Shown here: positions 19,577 to 31,509 of the stretch, in pieces
How the letters are laid out: each line of letters starts with the position of its first letter
Position numbering within the stretch: position 1 is the stretch's first letter
Source: Dactylonectria macrodidyma
Lineage: Eukaryota > Ascomycota > Sordariomycetes > Hypocreales > Nectriaceae
Direction: 5' to 3'
Assembly (NCBI GenBank): GCA_020744425.1
Contig: JAGMUV010000001.1
Location: 4,154,001-4,218,000 of the forward strand
DNA: 64,000 nt
Position numbers and translations under genes: made by a program
The notes under the pieces: generated by a model
The model's database searches: none
What the model was told of the DNA's origin: nothing
Seen by the model: the letters and a program-made list of their open reading frames with translations, nothing else

Positions 19577-20713
19577 GTTTGAGGACGCCCCTCCAATCCC
19601 ACAGGCCAGGTGAATAGGATCGCGATAAGACCTTAGTTTTGAATGGCAGTTTTCCAACTATAGCACCGCGTGCTAGCTTCCACAGACCTGTCGACATGAC
19701 AACATTCTGTTTTAAGCCTGGATTGTTGAGCAGCAACCAGCTAAAGTGCTGCGGATTCATCTGATGCAGAACATATCTCGTACCGCCCTGTGACAGAGAT
19801 CTGAAATTTAAAGGCGGCCAGACATTCCACATACTAGCGTATATGCCTTACAATCAGCAACCATGGAAAAGCCGTATTGACTGGATGAAGTGCTCGCCTG
19901 AGGGTGGCTTTGCATCCAGGAAGTATATGCATGGGAGGGGCAGCATCGTCGGCGTGTTGAACCCACGCTGCTGGATGAGGAGCTCCAGCCTGGACAAGAT
20001 ATCCTAGTCATTCTTGCGGATCGGCACAGCCACCTTGTTTGTGATGAGCCAGATGAGGGACGCAGGTCAATAGCGATAGAATAGAAGGTTGGGAGTGGTG
20101 ATGTTATATGATTAATCTCTGAGCCCTATAACTCCAGTTGTTGCTTGCCCCATTTACACCCTCTCTAGCGCCAGGCCGACGCCGGAACCCAGGCCGCCCT
20201 GTTTCAGACCACATCATCACGGGGACGGCGGTTCCTTTTACGAAGGTGGCTCAGAAAGGGTGGCGCATCAAAAGGGGCTCAGAAGGCTCAGATCACGGAG
20301 CGAACCGGGCGTTGAGGGGTCAGAAGGCGCGGAAGGAAGAACCTTCGTCACTAACGTTCCTCAGGCATACGTAGCTAGGAACTGAGCCAAGAGGCGGCGT
20401 TTACTATCCCTAGCTCGGCAGAGATAGTAGCGCAGTAGTATTTAATTAGAGTGGTAGCGCAGAGTCTGTAGCGCAGAGTCTGTAGCGATAGCATAGCGCG
20501 AGGATCCGGCGAAGTTTAGTGGCATAGGTGTTAGTAGTGTAGGCATCTAGTACGGATCGTTCAGCAGCCCTAAGTTTATGAAGGAAGGGGCGGAAGAAAG
20601 AACCTTTCGTTCTGAAACGCATAAGCCTGAGAAGCAAGGCACTTGCCTCGCGAAATCTAGAGCCCGATACTTCGCACACGTGGTGCCGGCGATGCGCACA
20701 GTACTGCCAGCAA
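19577..20713. other. Decayed DNA with dispersed repeat pieces
   Basis: On the minus strand, about 20000-19870, a short stretch reads as protein-like (TMLPLPCIYFLDAKPPSGEH) but is broken by stops on both sides and not identifiable. About 20321-20350 and 20581-20612 carry GGCGCGGAAGAAAGAACC-type pieces also found at 30880 and 31051. No intact gene. Confidence 0.4.
20321..20612. repeat. Two pieces of a dispersed GAAAGAACCTTTCG repeat
   Basis: GCGCGGAAGGAAGAACCTTC at 20328 on and GGCGGAAGAAAGAACCTTTC at about 20590. The same core recurs at 30892-30912 and 31059-31082. In the 31-kb copy it is joined to the CCGGCCCC...CGGAACGAGTTGAG module, so both are parts of one degenerate dispersed element. 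Confidence 0.5.
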
Positions 20714-21000
20714 ATGGACGCGAATCTCCTCAACCTTGGTATCCCTTTTGATGATATTAACGCAGACGCTGCTTCTAATCCAGACAAAGGCACTGCCAAG
20801 GACTTTCTCTACATACGGCACCTCCTTCGTTCATGGCTCACGCGGGTAGAATCGCTTGTGCCTCTGACCGCACACCTCGTCTCTATTGAAGGAGGCAAGC
20901 GACTTGAAAATATCTCAAACGAGAGCGTTGAAGCAGGCAAGCGTCTCATGCGGCTCACAGTGCTAGGGTGCATCTTTCTCCCGCTGTCGTTCACTGCTGA
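20714..21000 (+). pseudogene. CorA-like transporter-domain fragment, truncated
   Basis: Open frame from 20714 (also open upstream to about 20650) encoding KDFLYIRHLLRSWLTRVESL, SVEAGKRLMRLTVLGCIFLP and LSFTA. This matches the helical bundle leading into the first membrane segment of fungal CorA-like domain proteins, where the family would continue with a glycine-rich turn and a second membrane helix. Here the frame runs directly into the dispersed repeat at 21001 after LSFTA. The domain is therefore cut inside its first membrane helix, and the rest is missing. No start region or upstream domain is recognisable. The family call is from motif memory. Confidence 0.5.
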
Positions 21001-21050
21001 CAGGAGACCAGTCCCTGCGGGCCCGCACAAGCCTTTCGGAACGAGTTAAG
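21001..21050 (+). repeat. Dispersed repeat module (CAGGAGACC...CGGAACGAG)
   Basis: Shares CAGGAGACC(A/G)GTCCC, a GCGGGCC-type centre and TTTCGGAACGAGTT with copies at 31115-31200, 43111-43150, and in inverse orientation at 53950-54028 and 54181-54278. It begins exactly where the CorA-like frame is cut. Confidence 0.6.
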
Positions 21051-22449
21051 TAGTGTGCGCTGCTCCGCCCCAAATTTTAATATGAGTAGTGCTATTCGGG
21101 CTGTATGATATTGCTATCCGGGCTGTACTCAAAATACGCTTGCCTAAAGAGGGAAATTTATCACATGACTTCCAAAACGCTAGCCACATTAGGAAAGGCT
21201 TATAGTCATGTGATCACCCTCGCTTACAATACCTCGCGATATCGGATCGCAATTCCTAGGCTAACTTAGACCTTTTACTATTGCATCGCCCCTCTGCTAT
21301 TCTATATAACCATTTCTCATGAGTCATAATGACTTAATCTTATGCTAAAGATAATGCTATTAATAGTATCTTTTCTCTAGGTTCTTAAATCCTACTGCTG
21401 CCACTATTAGCACAATTCTCGTCTCTAGATAACCTCATTAAGTCTTTATAAGACTTCTATTATAAGAATAGCACTACCTTAGTAAAGAAGTTATTTAATA
21501 ACTATTATAAGATTTATAATATTAAATAACTAACTTATATTTAATTATATTATAATTATAGTAATGCTTATAAGTATAAAGCTATTAGTATATATAAATC
21601 TAGTATATAAAAGGTTAACTGTCTGTTTAAGATTATAGTATTAGTAATATAAAAGCTTAACTATCTTTAGACTTACTGAGTTATAGTCTCTAATTATAAC
21701 TACAGTCTGTCCCTTAACCTATCTGTATATATAATGCATTACTGCTATATACTAGAGCAGCTAGAAGTCAAGTGATCTCTTTTTAAGCATAAATCCCTCC
21801 TTACTCATAAGATGAATGATATTATATATAATATAATGATCAAGCTGTCTTTCTTTTAATAAAAAGACATCTATAATGACCGTTAGAAGCTATAGTAGGC
21901 ATCCCTTAGCAGTAAAATAGTAATGCAGGCATAGATCGGCTCCCTTTAAGATCAGGGTCTTAAGCACCTCATATAGTATAGTGCTGACTGCAAAGTTAAG
22001 GCTATTTTCTGGACTTATCCTTAGTATGAGCTGATGTAGAAGAGGTTTCTAGAGGTTCTTAGTATAGATAATATATATAAGACTAATTGCTTTAAAATAT
22101 ACCTTTTTTAGGTTATTAGTATTATAGATTAAAAGTCTGTAGCTAACTTTAGCTTTGGCCTTATTAACTCTGAAAAAGAGGAAGGATTTTAATAGCTTTA
22201 TAACTAAGTAAATGATTTCTACTATTTCCTTAGAATCTGAGTGCCTTCTGTTATTATTACTAATAAGGAAATAGCTCTAAAAAACGCCCTTTATATAACC
22301 TTTCTAAACACACAGCAGCAGTTATACATCTTTTATATTAATACTAATATTAAGGCTAAGATCACAGCCTATTAAAAGAATCTAAAAGATACTAATACTA
22401 ATAAAAATACTAATAATAATAATAATAATAATAATTATATACTAATGCC

Positions 22450-24313
22450 TAATGTATATAATAAGCTTGTGTAATAAATAAGCTTGCGTAATAAAAATGC
22501 TAACTTATAAAATTAAAACTTTAATAAAAATATAATAAACTATTTAATTAATTAAAACTAATCGCTATCCTTATCTACAGAGGTCTTAATTATAGCCTGA
22601 CAGGTCCTTATATTATAACCAGCCTTTCTATAAGTTCTATAGCGCCTTTCCCTTAGTATCGTTAACCTCTTTTGACTACTACTTCTTAACGATTTAGCTA
22701 CTACCTATACATTAATATCTCTCTGATTTATCTTACCCCTTCCCTTATCTACAGTCATCTTCCCTCCTTAATATAGGCGGGTTCTTTTTGCTCTGCACTG
22801 CTTACTAAGGGTCTTATTTGCCTATTAAAGGATCTGGTTTTTAGACTTTAATAATGCTATTTAATATATTATTGCTTTTATTCCCTTAGAAAATGACTTA
22901 AGTGCCTTAAGAATAGATACTAAAGAGCTGCTCTAATGCCTTCTTACTTGTCTTTTAAAGTATTCAGACTGCGAACTGGCCTTAAGTACTATCTTTAGGG
23001 TCTTTAAGACCTAAGGGTTAGGGAGGCCGACCTCCTCTGCAGCTAGTGTTAGAGTCTGTAGCTATATATTAAGCTTTAATATGACATTTTCTAAGTCTAA
23101 AGGAGTAAGTCTAGCCCTTCGAAAACACCCTTTAATATTGCTCGCTATTATAGCAGCTTAGTAAGCAGTATAAAAGGCTAGGAAGAACTCAGTCTTAGAA
23201 ATGTAGGTTATAGAGCATTTAATTAACTGCTTAATTTCTTAACTATAGGCTTTTTTAAATAGCCTAAAGCACCTGATATTAAGAGGCTAAAGTAAATAAG
23301 ATAAATAAGGTAGTATATAAAGCGTAATAATATTATTCTATTTATAATACTTCTTAAAGTTAATAGAATAGTGACTTTCGTACTTATTAAAGATTAGAAG
23401 ATAATAGTAATTAGTTAATCAATTCTTTATATAATAGTTAAAGTGCTTAAGCTACTTAAGACCTGTTTTATTATCAGTCTAGCTATTTAGAGTTATTATA
23501 ATAGCCTAATCGCCTAGGAGGTTGCTTTCCTAATACTAGCTAATAAGGTGATATTAGCCTGTAGCTATAATGAACGGCTGGATTGCCTAGCCTTCTGCAT
23601 TAATTGCTTAAATAACTATAACCCATTCCTAGTTTCCAGGCTAGACTGATTTCAGGTTTCTATACCTATCTATACTTATAATAACCATTCTACTTATAAT
23701 TATACCTATTATAAAGCCAGTCTTATTAAAATTATAGATATTAGCTAGGTTAATACTATATTTTATAATTATATTTTCTATAAGCTTAAACTAATTATAA
23801 ATAATAGTCAGATCTTTGCATTTAGCTCTTTAATAGTTATATTTATAAAAAAAACGCATCTTAAGCTCTTAGTATTACCTAATGAAGTTAGAAGCCTAGC
23901 GCTTACTAATAGGTAATGCATTATAGTTAGCGAGCAGTCAGTTAGCCATTTCTTTAATACTATGCAGTCGCGGGGGGAATCCTCGCGAATCTAGGTTAAG
24001 GATGAACTGAATAATGATCTGCTCCTCTAGATCGGACAGCTTGTGCGATTTGGGGATCTAATTGTGTCTAGATTGAATCCCCTTCTGCTAGCGCTATAGC
24101 AGCATACAGCTAACTTTGTAGATCTCTGTAGTGCGTCGGAGCTTTAATTTCAGGTTATTTTGAAGGGCCTAAAGCGTAAGAAGGATTCTACCCTTAATAT
24201 TAGGGTTAGATATATTTCGTAGTTAAGAATTAATTAATTAAATGGAGAAGATATAGGTTGAGGGATTTTTATTATATAAGCTTGTTTATTATGTAAGCTT
24301 ATTATGTACGTTA
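22450..24313 (-). mobile_element. Fot1/pogo-type element, RIP-degraded
   Basis: About 1864 bp between TA dinucleotides, with inverted ends of about 48 bp: left TAATGTATATAATAAGCTTG, right end inverse TAACGTACATAATAAGCTTA. The minus strand encodes a decayed transposase. Near 24160-23800 one can read the helix-turn-helix/CENP-B type DNA-binding region (FNLDTIRSPNRTSCPI, then DCIVLKKWLTDCSLTIMHY). The DDE part lower down is saturated with stops. Its ends share TAACGTAC...ATAAGC with the MITEs at 328, 2747 and 4250, so it or a relative may have mobilised them. Confidence 0.65.
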
Positions 24314-24981
24314 GTCTTAGTAATTAATATTATAAAGCCCTTTATTATAAGGCTAATAAAGGAACTTATAATAATTAAGACTTAGTATTATTAGTATTAC
24401 TGCTTAGTATATAAGGTGAATTAACTTATAAGATAATATTTTCTACTTAGTACTAAGTTATCTATACTAACTAAGTGAGTGACTTTAAGGCAGCTTAGGC
24501 CTCAATGAATGATATATATAACCTATAGTAAAAGTCAATCCTTTAATATATCTTAAGGGAGTATATGCCTTAGTAAGAATAGTAAGTAAAGTGCTATATT
24601 TACTATTATTATAACTTTAGCTAGAGGGTTAATAGCCCTATTAAGACTGCTTATAAGGATATAAAATCATTCTTAGTTACTAATACTAGTGACTTACTTT
24701 ACTTATATAAAGCTATCTAATAAATATTAAAAAAGAAGCAGTATAACTATAAGCAATAAGCAGCTAGAATGATAATATATTAGTAATAAGAATATATAGG
24801 CTGGGAATGGCTTAGTGAGGTTCCTTTATAAATAACTTACGCTACTGTCGATTTGCTTATTAAGTAGTATCGATTTACTAAAGCAGCTTTCCTATTACTT
24901 ACACAGCCAACCCCCGAGCTATTAAGACTATATTCTAGTAACTTTATATAGTAATACGGTCTTTCCTATAGTCACTATATC

Positions 24982-25481
24982 TGTTACGACCTGGGCGAGC
25001 CAGGCGTGCATAAGACCCTATTTAATAGCTGTTATCCACACCTATGATTGCTACTATTGTGATTATAGACTTATCTTTTGGCCTGACGGGCTAGGAGACG
25101 TAATGCGAAGTGTGGATCGTTACACAATAATCACATGATGCGGGTCAACACGACAGAGAGGTCGTGAGTTCGATTCCAGGGTCACTAGCTTTGACAGGAA
25201 TCCCACTACTGGCTCAGACTAGGCCCGATCGGCTAGTCGGGGTAGGGCAGCTAAAGCGCAAGATGATAAGGCCTGTTCACCCTTGTCAGCGCCCGGACTA
25301 GTAGGCTTAGGGACAAGCCACTAGGAGGGGAGACATCGTGTTACGACCTGGGCGAGCCAGGCGTGCATGAGACCCTATTTAATAGCTGTTATCCACACCT
25401 ATGATTGCTACCATTGTGATTATAGACTTATCTTTTGGCCTGACGGGCTAGGAGACGTAATGCGAAGTGTAGATCGTTACA
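24982..25481 (+). mobile_element. TRIM (miniature LTR retrotransposon)
   Basis: A 500-bp element with two 143-bp direct repeats (24982-25124, 25339-25481) that start TGTTACGACC and end ATCGTTACA. They differ at about three positions, all transitions. The 5-bp target duplication ATATC flanks it (24977-24981, 25482-25486). The 214-bp centre has no ORF. It carries a purine tract GGAGGGGAGACATCG before the 3' LTR, as in the chromovirus at 5638, and a sequence GAGTTCGATTCC close to a polymerase III B box. It depends on another element's proteins; a Ty3/gypsy helper is likely given the TGTYACGACC ends and shared purine tract. Confidence 0.8.
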
Positions 25482-26532
25482 ATATCTATAACTTACTAAT
25501 AACTAAAGAGCTATTATTAAAGGAAGTTATCCTGCCCTGCTAGTAGCTTTATAAACCTTTAGTAAGAATTATAGCTCTTAGTATAAGAAATCTGCTAATT
25601 TCTACCTCTAGGACTTCGAAGAGCTACTTCTACTAATCTATAATCCTAACGTTATTACTAACCTCTGCAGCCGACCTCGAATACCTATAAATAAGAAGCT
25701 CATAATACCCTCATATCTATAAGCCAGTATGACCTCAAGTCCCTAGTAATAGACCTAAAGCTAATAGACCTTCTAGCAGCCTCACTAAAACCTACAGATA
25801 ACCCACTGGCTCAACCCAAGCGTATAGCGCATGCTATTACAGACTAAGCTTATAAACACACTAAGCAGCTAATAGTCCTAAAAACTATTAACACTAAGAT
25901 CATAAGGCCATATAAATATAAGGGGAAGAGGATCTAGAGGAGGACGAGGTAGAGGGAGGGGCGCTGGGGCCGTGGCCGCGGCTCCGGCCCGGTCACAGTC
26001 ATCAGCATCATCAGCCGTTGAAGATATCATTATCATTCTGGCTACGCAGCTAGAATATTAGTCGGACCGATAGAAATACTATTTTTCAGAGGAAACACCG
26101 GAAATGCGTTTTTTGAACGATTTAGCTATAGCCGGGCTCGCGGGCTGTTATGATGTGTTGACTTTGATTGAATTGGCCTGATGTTATTCACGTTCTTTGA
26201 CTTACACTGTAATTTTGGTGTGGCGGGGAGCATTTGCCGAATGCGGTTGAAAATTACGTGGTCATGTGATCAATACAGCCCGGATAGCAATATCATACAG
26301 CCCGAATAGCACTACTCTTTAATATTTGGTGAGAAGAGGGACAAGGCGGATTCGCTTTATTCCAAACCCCAGTCCAGATTATTGCATGCGGATTGGCAAT
26401 CTTGTAAGAAACCACCCTCCCGACTGAGTCGAGCATAATGTTGAAGATTCCAGAGTTAATTGAATTGTTATATATTTACACTGTCCCCCACACCCCTTCT
26501 GTGTAGTGTTATGCCTGTGAACAAAAAGCTAG

Positions 26533-29500
26533 CTACTCTTTCTTTGGTTCAAGAAGCTCCACAACGGTCTCGTATCCGCTAGTTTCCGCATACGACAGCG
26601 GCGTCTTGCCATTCTTGTCCTTGGCGTCGCGGACGGCGCCCTTCTCGAGCAGCAGCCGCACGATGGCCTCTTGCCCAGTCTGTGCGGCCCAAGACAGCGG
26701 CGTTCGGCCATTATCGTCTCTGTGCTCCAGGTCAGCACCTCTCGTGAGCAGTACCTTGACCACCGCCTCTTGCCCCTCCCTTGCCGCTAATGCCAGTGGC
26801 GTCCGGCCAAACTCAGTATCCGTTGATTCGATGCCAGCGCCTTTGTCGAGCAGCACCTTGACAGTTGTATCTAGCCCGATCTCTGCTGCCCAGAACAGTA
26901 GCTGGTCGCCTGCCGCGTCTTTGATAGAATCCGGATTATCAACTTTCTCAAGTAGCATGTTAACTATCGCCTCGTCACCATATCCCATAGCTGCCATTAG
27001 CTGCTCCATATCGTACTCCTCATCTTTCGACTCCAATTTCGCCCCTTTTTCCAGCAGCAGCCTGACAATCGCCATGTGCTCGGACTCTTCGGCATACGAC
27101 AATGCCGTCTTGCCATTCTCGTCCTTGGCCTTGACGTCGGCGCCCTTCTCCAGCAACAGCTGCACGATGGCCACCTGCCTGCTCTCGGCTGCATATGATA
27201 GTGGCGTCCGGCCATCGCTGTCCTTCACATCGAGGCTCTCCTTGCTTGTGGTTAGCAGCTGAACAATGCCTCGATGCCCGGCATCGGCAGCATAGAACAG
27301 TGGCGTCCGGCCTATCATATTTTCTGATTGGATGTCAGCGCCGTTGTCAAGTAGCAACTGCACGAGAGCCTCGTGCCCTTGGATGACGGCACAAATCAGC
27401 GGCGTCTCACCACTCTCATCTTCCGTCTCGATATCGGCCTTCTCCTCGAGCAGCAACTTGACAACCGTCTCATGCTCAGACTTGACGGCATGCAACAACG
27501 GCGTCCAGCCATCCCTATCTTTCGTCTCGATATTGGCGCCTTGATCGAGCAACAGCTGCACAACGGCCTTGTGCCCGTTCCGAGCGGCCCACGACAGCGG
27601 CGTCCGACCATAGCTATCATCCAAGTCCATGTCCTGCCAGGGTTTAAGGAGGCTGCTTGCGGCTCCGTGAACCCCGAAGTATGCCGCCAAATGAAGTCCT
27701 GTCACTTTCTTTGGAACATCTTGGCTGTACTTCGAGGGCCACGATCTCTTAACAGCCATTATTGCCTGGCTCGACGCTTCCACCTTCTTCACATCCTGTA
27801 GAAAGTCGATGACGCCCTGATCGCATTTCTGAACTTTGCGAGCATGCTTGCCCCAGTTGTGTGCAGCGTAGTCGTAAAGTGGATTTGAACCCAGCCGCTC
27901 CTCGAACTCGGCGTCTGTTCTACAAAACCCGGTCTCAAAGACGCTAAATGAGAGGTAGGTAACGCATATTTTCGTGATATCGGTCTCTGCAGCTGGAAAC
28001 CACTGTGTCTGCGTTCGTTCGAAGTATTCTTGCGTGGTATAGTGGACTAACCGGATGATGTCGCTTTCGTCGTCCACAGTGACCAACCCAGCACACACGG
28101 AGACCATATCCTCAATCTGTGATAGGTTCTCTTCGTCAAGTTTAGACTTGCCAACTTCCACTGCAAGTGCGTGCTGAAGTTCTGATGTTTTTAACGGTCT
28201 CTTTGCGGACGTGATCCATGTTAGGACTTCTTGGGCCAGTTTTCTCTGATCAGATGACTGCCCTTTGATCCGCTCCATTGCGCTTTGGTATGCATGATCA
28301 TACGCTTCGGAACCTGTAGGCAGTTTTGCCAGGGCGGTTCGAATTGCCTTTGGGGATCTCTTCCCGATCAAGGAATCAAGGTGAAGCTGGGCTAGGAGGA
28401 ACCTGAAGTTACGTTAGTGCCCTAGCTTTATATGGGCATAGAGGTAACATACATTCCCTGTACTGACTGTACAATGCTAGCCTCGATTTCTTCTTGTAGT
28501 CCCTCATTGCAGCTCACGAAACTCGGCAGTCGAGAAATATGGCTGTTGAGGTATCTCCGTACGTCGTCTTCACTGGCACGAATCTCCCGTAGAATGCTTC
28601 CCTCGAATATCTCAGTGATCTCCGGGATAGATCTTGAGGTCGCAAAGATGTTTGCTTCTGATTTGGCTTGAACTTTGAAGATCTCTGTCAAGAATCTCGT
28701 TCTGCAATCATTAGACGTCTGACACTCGTCGAGTGCATCGATAATAAAAAAGACCCTCGGATACTTAGCGACGACAGACTGGAGGGTTCTAGATATTTCA
28801 TCGAAAGATGGCCGCGTTCGTTTGCTCTTGTGCTGATCATAGAGGGCCTTTACACTATGTGGCAGAGAAGGCCTCTCCTGGCTCAATTGCTTCAGCAGAC
28901 TGGCAAGTAAGTTATCAGCCTTTTGTTCGTCTCGCCGCCGGAAGCTGCAATACAGGTATGCAACTCCAATGCAAACACCATCTTGACATCGTTTGTGAAG
29001 ATCGTTGATCACAATTGATGTAAGGATCGTTTTCCCTGCCCCAGGAATGCCTGGACAGAATAACGTCTGCTTGCTAGACTTAAGCCAAGCTTGGTACTCT
29101 CTCGATTCCAGAAGCCATTGGCCAGTTCCAGGTTGTCGCTTCCCGAGGTAGTCGCTCTGCTGGGGGCCGTAGTCAGTTGGCGTGAGCCAGTCCAAGATGA
29201 CCTTATTCGCTTCGTCGTGTTGCATACAGCGAAGTTCGCCGGTGTCTTGTTTGATGTCTTCCATAACTGTACGGAATTAACTTTTACATGACATGACTCT
29301 CATGCGGGCACAGACTAACCACGAATAATACCGGCGATTTTTTCCTCGGCCTTGACATGGTCTGGATGGATTTGCCGAAGAAGGTCTTTCGCGTAAACAG
29401 CTGCCGCCAACGCTGCATACCCTTGCCACACCTTGTTCTTGTGTGAGTCCGAGTAGTCGCATATGCCACGAATAACCAAACAAGGAAAGTCATTCATCAG

Positions 29501-30424
29501 ACCCGCTGCCTCCATCTCAAAACAGAGAACCTTCCATTTCTCCGCCAGCTCATCCCGGTGCAGAGCGTCTTTCATCAACTGGTTTCCCGAAGCAATCAAA
29601 CCGTAGTGAACCACCGGGCTCCGCGGTCGGCTTCGTTCTGGCCGAGATACTAAGTTTGTGGGATCTATGCCACATGTTTCCACGCAGCGCGTTTTACTGC
29701 CTGCAGGATGGACGAAATTACTTCGATAAAGAGTGTCGGTACTCGCGTCTGGCCGGCCGAGTTCTTCCTGCAGCTCTTCTTCCTCCCTATCAAGAACACG
29801 ATCAATGGCCTTTTCGAAGTTGCCGCGTTCCCTCCTGTATTCGACCCTGAGTTTCATCACGGCCGTTAGCAAGGTTGTTGGCGGCCGATTCAAGAACCCT
29901 GTCTCCTGGAAGTCCTGCTTTTGTATTGTTTTGCCAAAGTCGTGCTGAAATACGCCGCCTTTTCCTTCTCCAGGAGAGCTGACCACAATATCGCCCAAGC
30001 GGATATCACGGTCAAGAGTTGGAGCACCGCCACCGATGCCGACCATCAAGCCGATTCTGACGTTGGGGAAGCTCCGTAGCATGTTCGTAGCGACGTTTGC
30101 TGCAGAGGACGTGCCGTACGACCCATCGGGCAGGCAGGCGATGACGACATTGTGGTCGCTGATCTTGCCTAGGACGTACGTGTTGGTGTCATTCGGCGAC
30201 GGGCGGCATGTTGGGCTACGGTGCGTTTCATCGAGACAGAGATGTGCAGCAAGGTACTCGGGCTCGATGGCGCAGATCCACCCTACGGTGTACTCATCGT
30301 TCTCCCTTTGCTCAGGAATGTCAGCTGAATGTGTCCGCACATTATCAGAAGTTGTTTTCCTCCGCTTTTCAACGCCAGTCTCCGCGTCTTGGCTGTTTTT
30401 AGAGGCGAATCCGCGCTTTGACAT
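26533..30424 (-). CDS. PNP-NACHT-ankyrin NLR (STAND receptor)
   Basis: Three exons joined in phase: 30424-29320, 29266-28453, 28402-26533. Introns are 53 and 50 nt with GTTAGT/TACAG and GTATGT/TTCAG signals; the second has CACTAACG as branch site. The product is 1262 aa. An N-terminal purine/uridine phosphorylase-like domain (about 45-345) keeps [30 protein letters not shown] and [17 protein letters not shown] NTPase follows with Walker A GIPGAGKT (441-448) and Walker [11 protein letters not shown]. The C-terminus (about 875-1255) holds roughly ten ankyrin repeats, many with GRTPLSWAA consensus. Fungal NLRs of this layout act in non-self recognition and programmed cell death; the phosphorylase-like domain would be the effector and the ankyrins the sensor. 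The frame is intact, with no RIP damage. Probably cytoplasmic. Confidence 0.9.
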
Positions 30425-31509
30425 CTCCTGGAGGCCAGGCCGGGAAGAGCTTTCGGAATGGAATCTTCGATTAGGCGAACCCAGGATCGTACCCGATGGC
30501 CGGGTTTCAGATTGAGGATTTGATTATCGCAACTTGTTGAGAATTGAGGTCAAGTACTCAGCACCGTTCTTGGAGCAGGCTGCGTGCAGCCCACCAGCTG
30601 AAGTTAGTTGATGTGTTCTATGGAGAATAGATATGAGTGGTGGGTCAGCCCCACTATAGGGGCTCCGCTCTAACGCTAAATCCCGTTTGTAGCAAAAACA
30701 AGGCTCTTTCAATCTCTCTTAACTTATACACTTATTGGTTTGATTGTGGCTTTTGTGGCTTACAAGTGTGGCATGTGGGCAGGAGACCCGTCAGCGGCTC
30801 GAGTGTTATGGCGCAAGAGCTGGCGCAAGAGTTGTGGTGCAGCCGCCAAGCACGGATCATTTACCGGCTTGAGCTTATAAAGGAGGACGCAGAAGGAAGA
30901 ACCTTTCGTTCCACAAGTGAAACAAAAATGAAATGAGACCTTCCGAGTAGGGACTTTTTGATGTCCGCTGTGGCGATGTGTGGCTCAAAAACAGTGGCTC
31001 AGCGATTGTGGTGCCTATCGCACAGACCGTCCGGTGGCTCGAGCTGCGGTAAGGAAGGCGCGGAAGAAAGAACCTTTCGTTCCTCAAGGCACCGGCCCCC
31101 TACGGGACCCGCCAACAGGAGACCGGCCCCTTACGGGGTCCACCAATGCCATTTCGGAACGAGTTGAGTTGAGAGCTTAAGAAGTAAGGCGCTTACAGGC
31201 AGCACCTTTTCGTTGTTTGCGAGTGCAGAAAATATTTCACTTATATCAGGCATGCTTACGTACAGAGACTCATGCACGGAGAGGCTTTGCATTCAGATTG
31301 GTATGCGAAACAGACCATAACCATTGGGTGGTAGGTAGGTGACAGGTGCCGCGCCCTGGTTATTTCCGTCGTCCCCGAGCATGCTTGCTCAAAGAGGATA
31401 GTAGCTAATAATCCAACCTCCCTATCACACGATGGTCGCAGTGCTCGGGGGAAGAACAAATTCACAAAGAGAGACTATTTAGTGCGTCCGTGTCACTTCC
31501 ATGGTTGAC
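30425..31509. other. Intergenic region with dispersed repeat
   Basis: Promoter side of the NLR and 3' side of the HET gene. Short ORFs show no motifs. The central part (30880-31200) is the dispersed repeat. No RNA gene recognised. Confidence 0.5.
30880..31200 (+). repeat. Dispersed repeat, most complete copy
   Basis: Contains the GGAAGAACCTTTCGTTCC core twice (30892-30912, 31061-31083). It then has CAGGAGACCGGCCCCTTACG, a CCAATGCC spacer, TTTCGGAACGAGTTGAG and GAGAGCTTAAGAAGTAAGGC. The second half matches inverse copies at 53950-54028 and 54181-54278 and parts at 21001 and 43111. No ORF and no clear terminal repeats; a SINE-like or MITE-derived family is possible. Confidence 0.6.

Larger units (their letters stand above)
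21319..25930 (+). pseudogene. MULE transposase, RIP-degraded and twice interrupted
   Basis: Frame fragments read as a MULE transposase. Before the first insertion: VPSVIITNKEIALKNAL, then NTQQQLYIFYINTNIKAKI, the DDE-like core with the CxxH-type helix decayed. After it: a piece resembling VKCYIYYYYNFS*RVNSP, ending LTQPTPELLRLYSSNFI*YY (asterisks are stops), typical of the C-terminal portion of fungal MULE transposases. The final part is Arg/Gly-rich. Many TAA/TAG replace expected Gln/Trp codons. Interrupted at 22450 by a pogo element and at 24982 by a TRIM. Not functional. Boundaries are approximate. Confidence 0.65.
21084..26317 (+). mobile_element. MULE (Mutator-like) DNA transposon carrying two nested insertions
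   Basis: Perfect 44-bp terminal inverted repeats (21084-21127, 26274-26317) start GAGTAGTGCTATTCGGGCTG and contain the motif GCTATYCGGGCTGTA twice. The flanking 8-bp duplication is TTTAATAT (21076-21083, 26318-26325). The interior encodes a RIP-destroyed MULE transposase on the plus strand. A Fot1/pogo-type element (22450-24313) and a TRIM (24982-25481) lie inside that gene; without them the MULE is about 2.9 kb. The ends are nearly untouched by RIP although the interior is ruined. Confidence 0.8.

Noticed and set aside
25160..25185. Possible tRNA gene
   Set aside because: Only a B-box-like GAGTTCGATTCC is present; the flanking bases do not form a T-arm stem, and no acceptor stem or anticodon arm is visible. 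It is internal to the TRIM.
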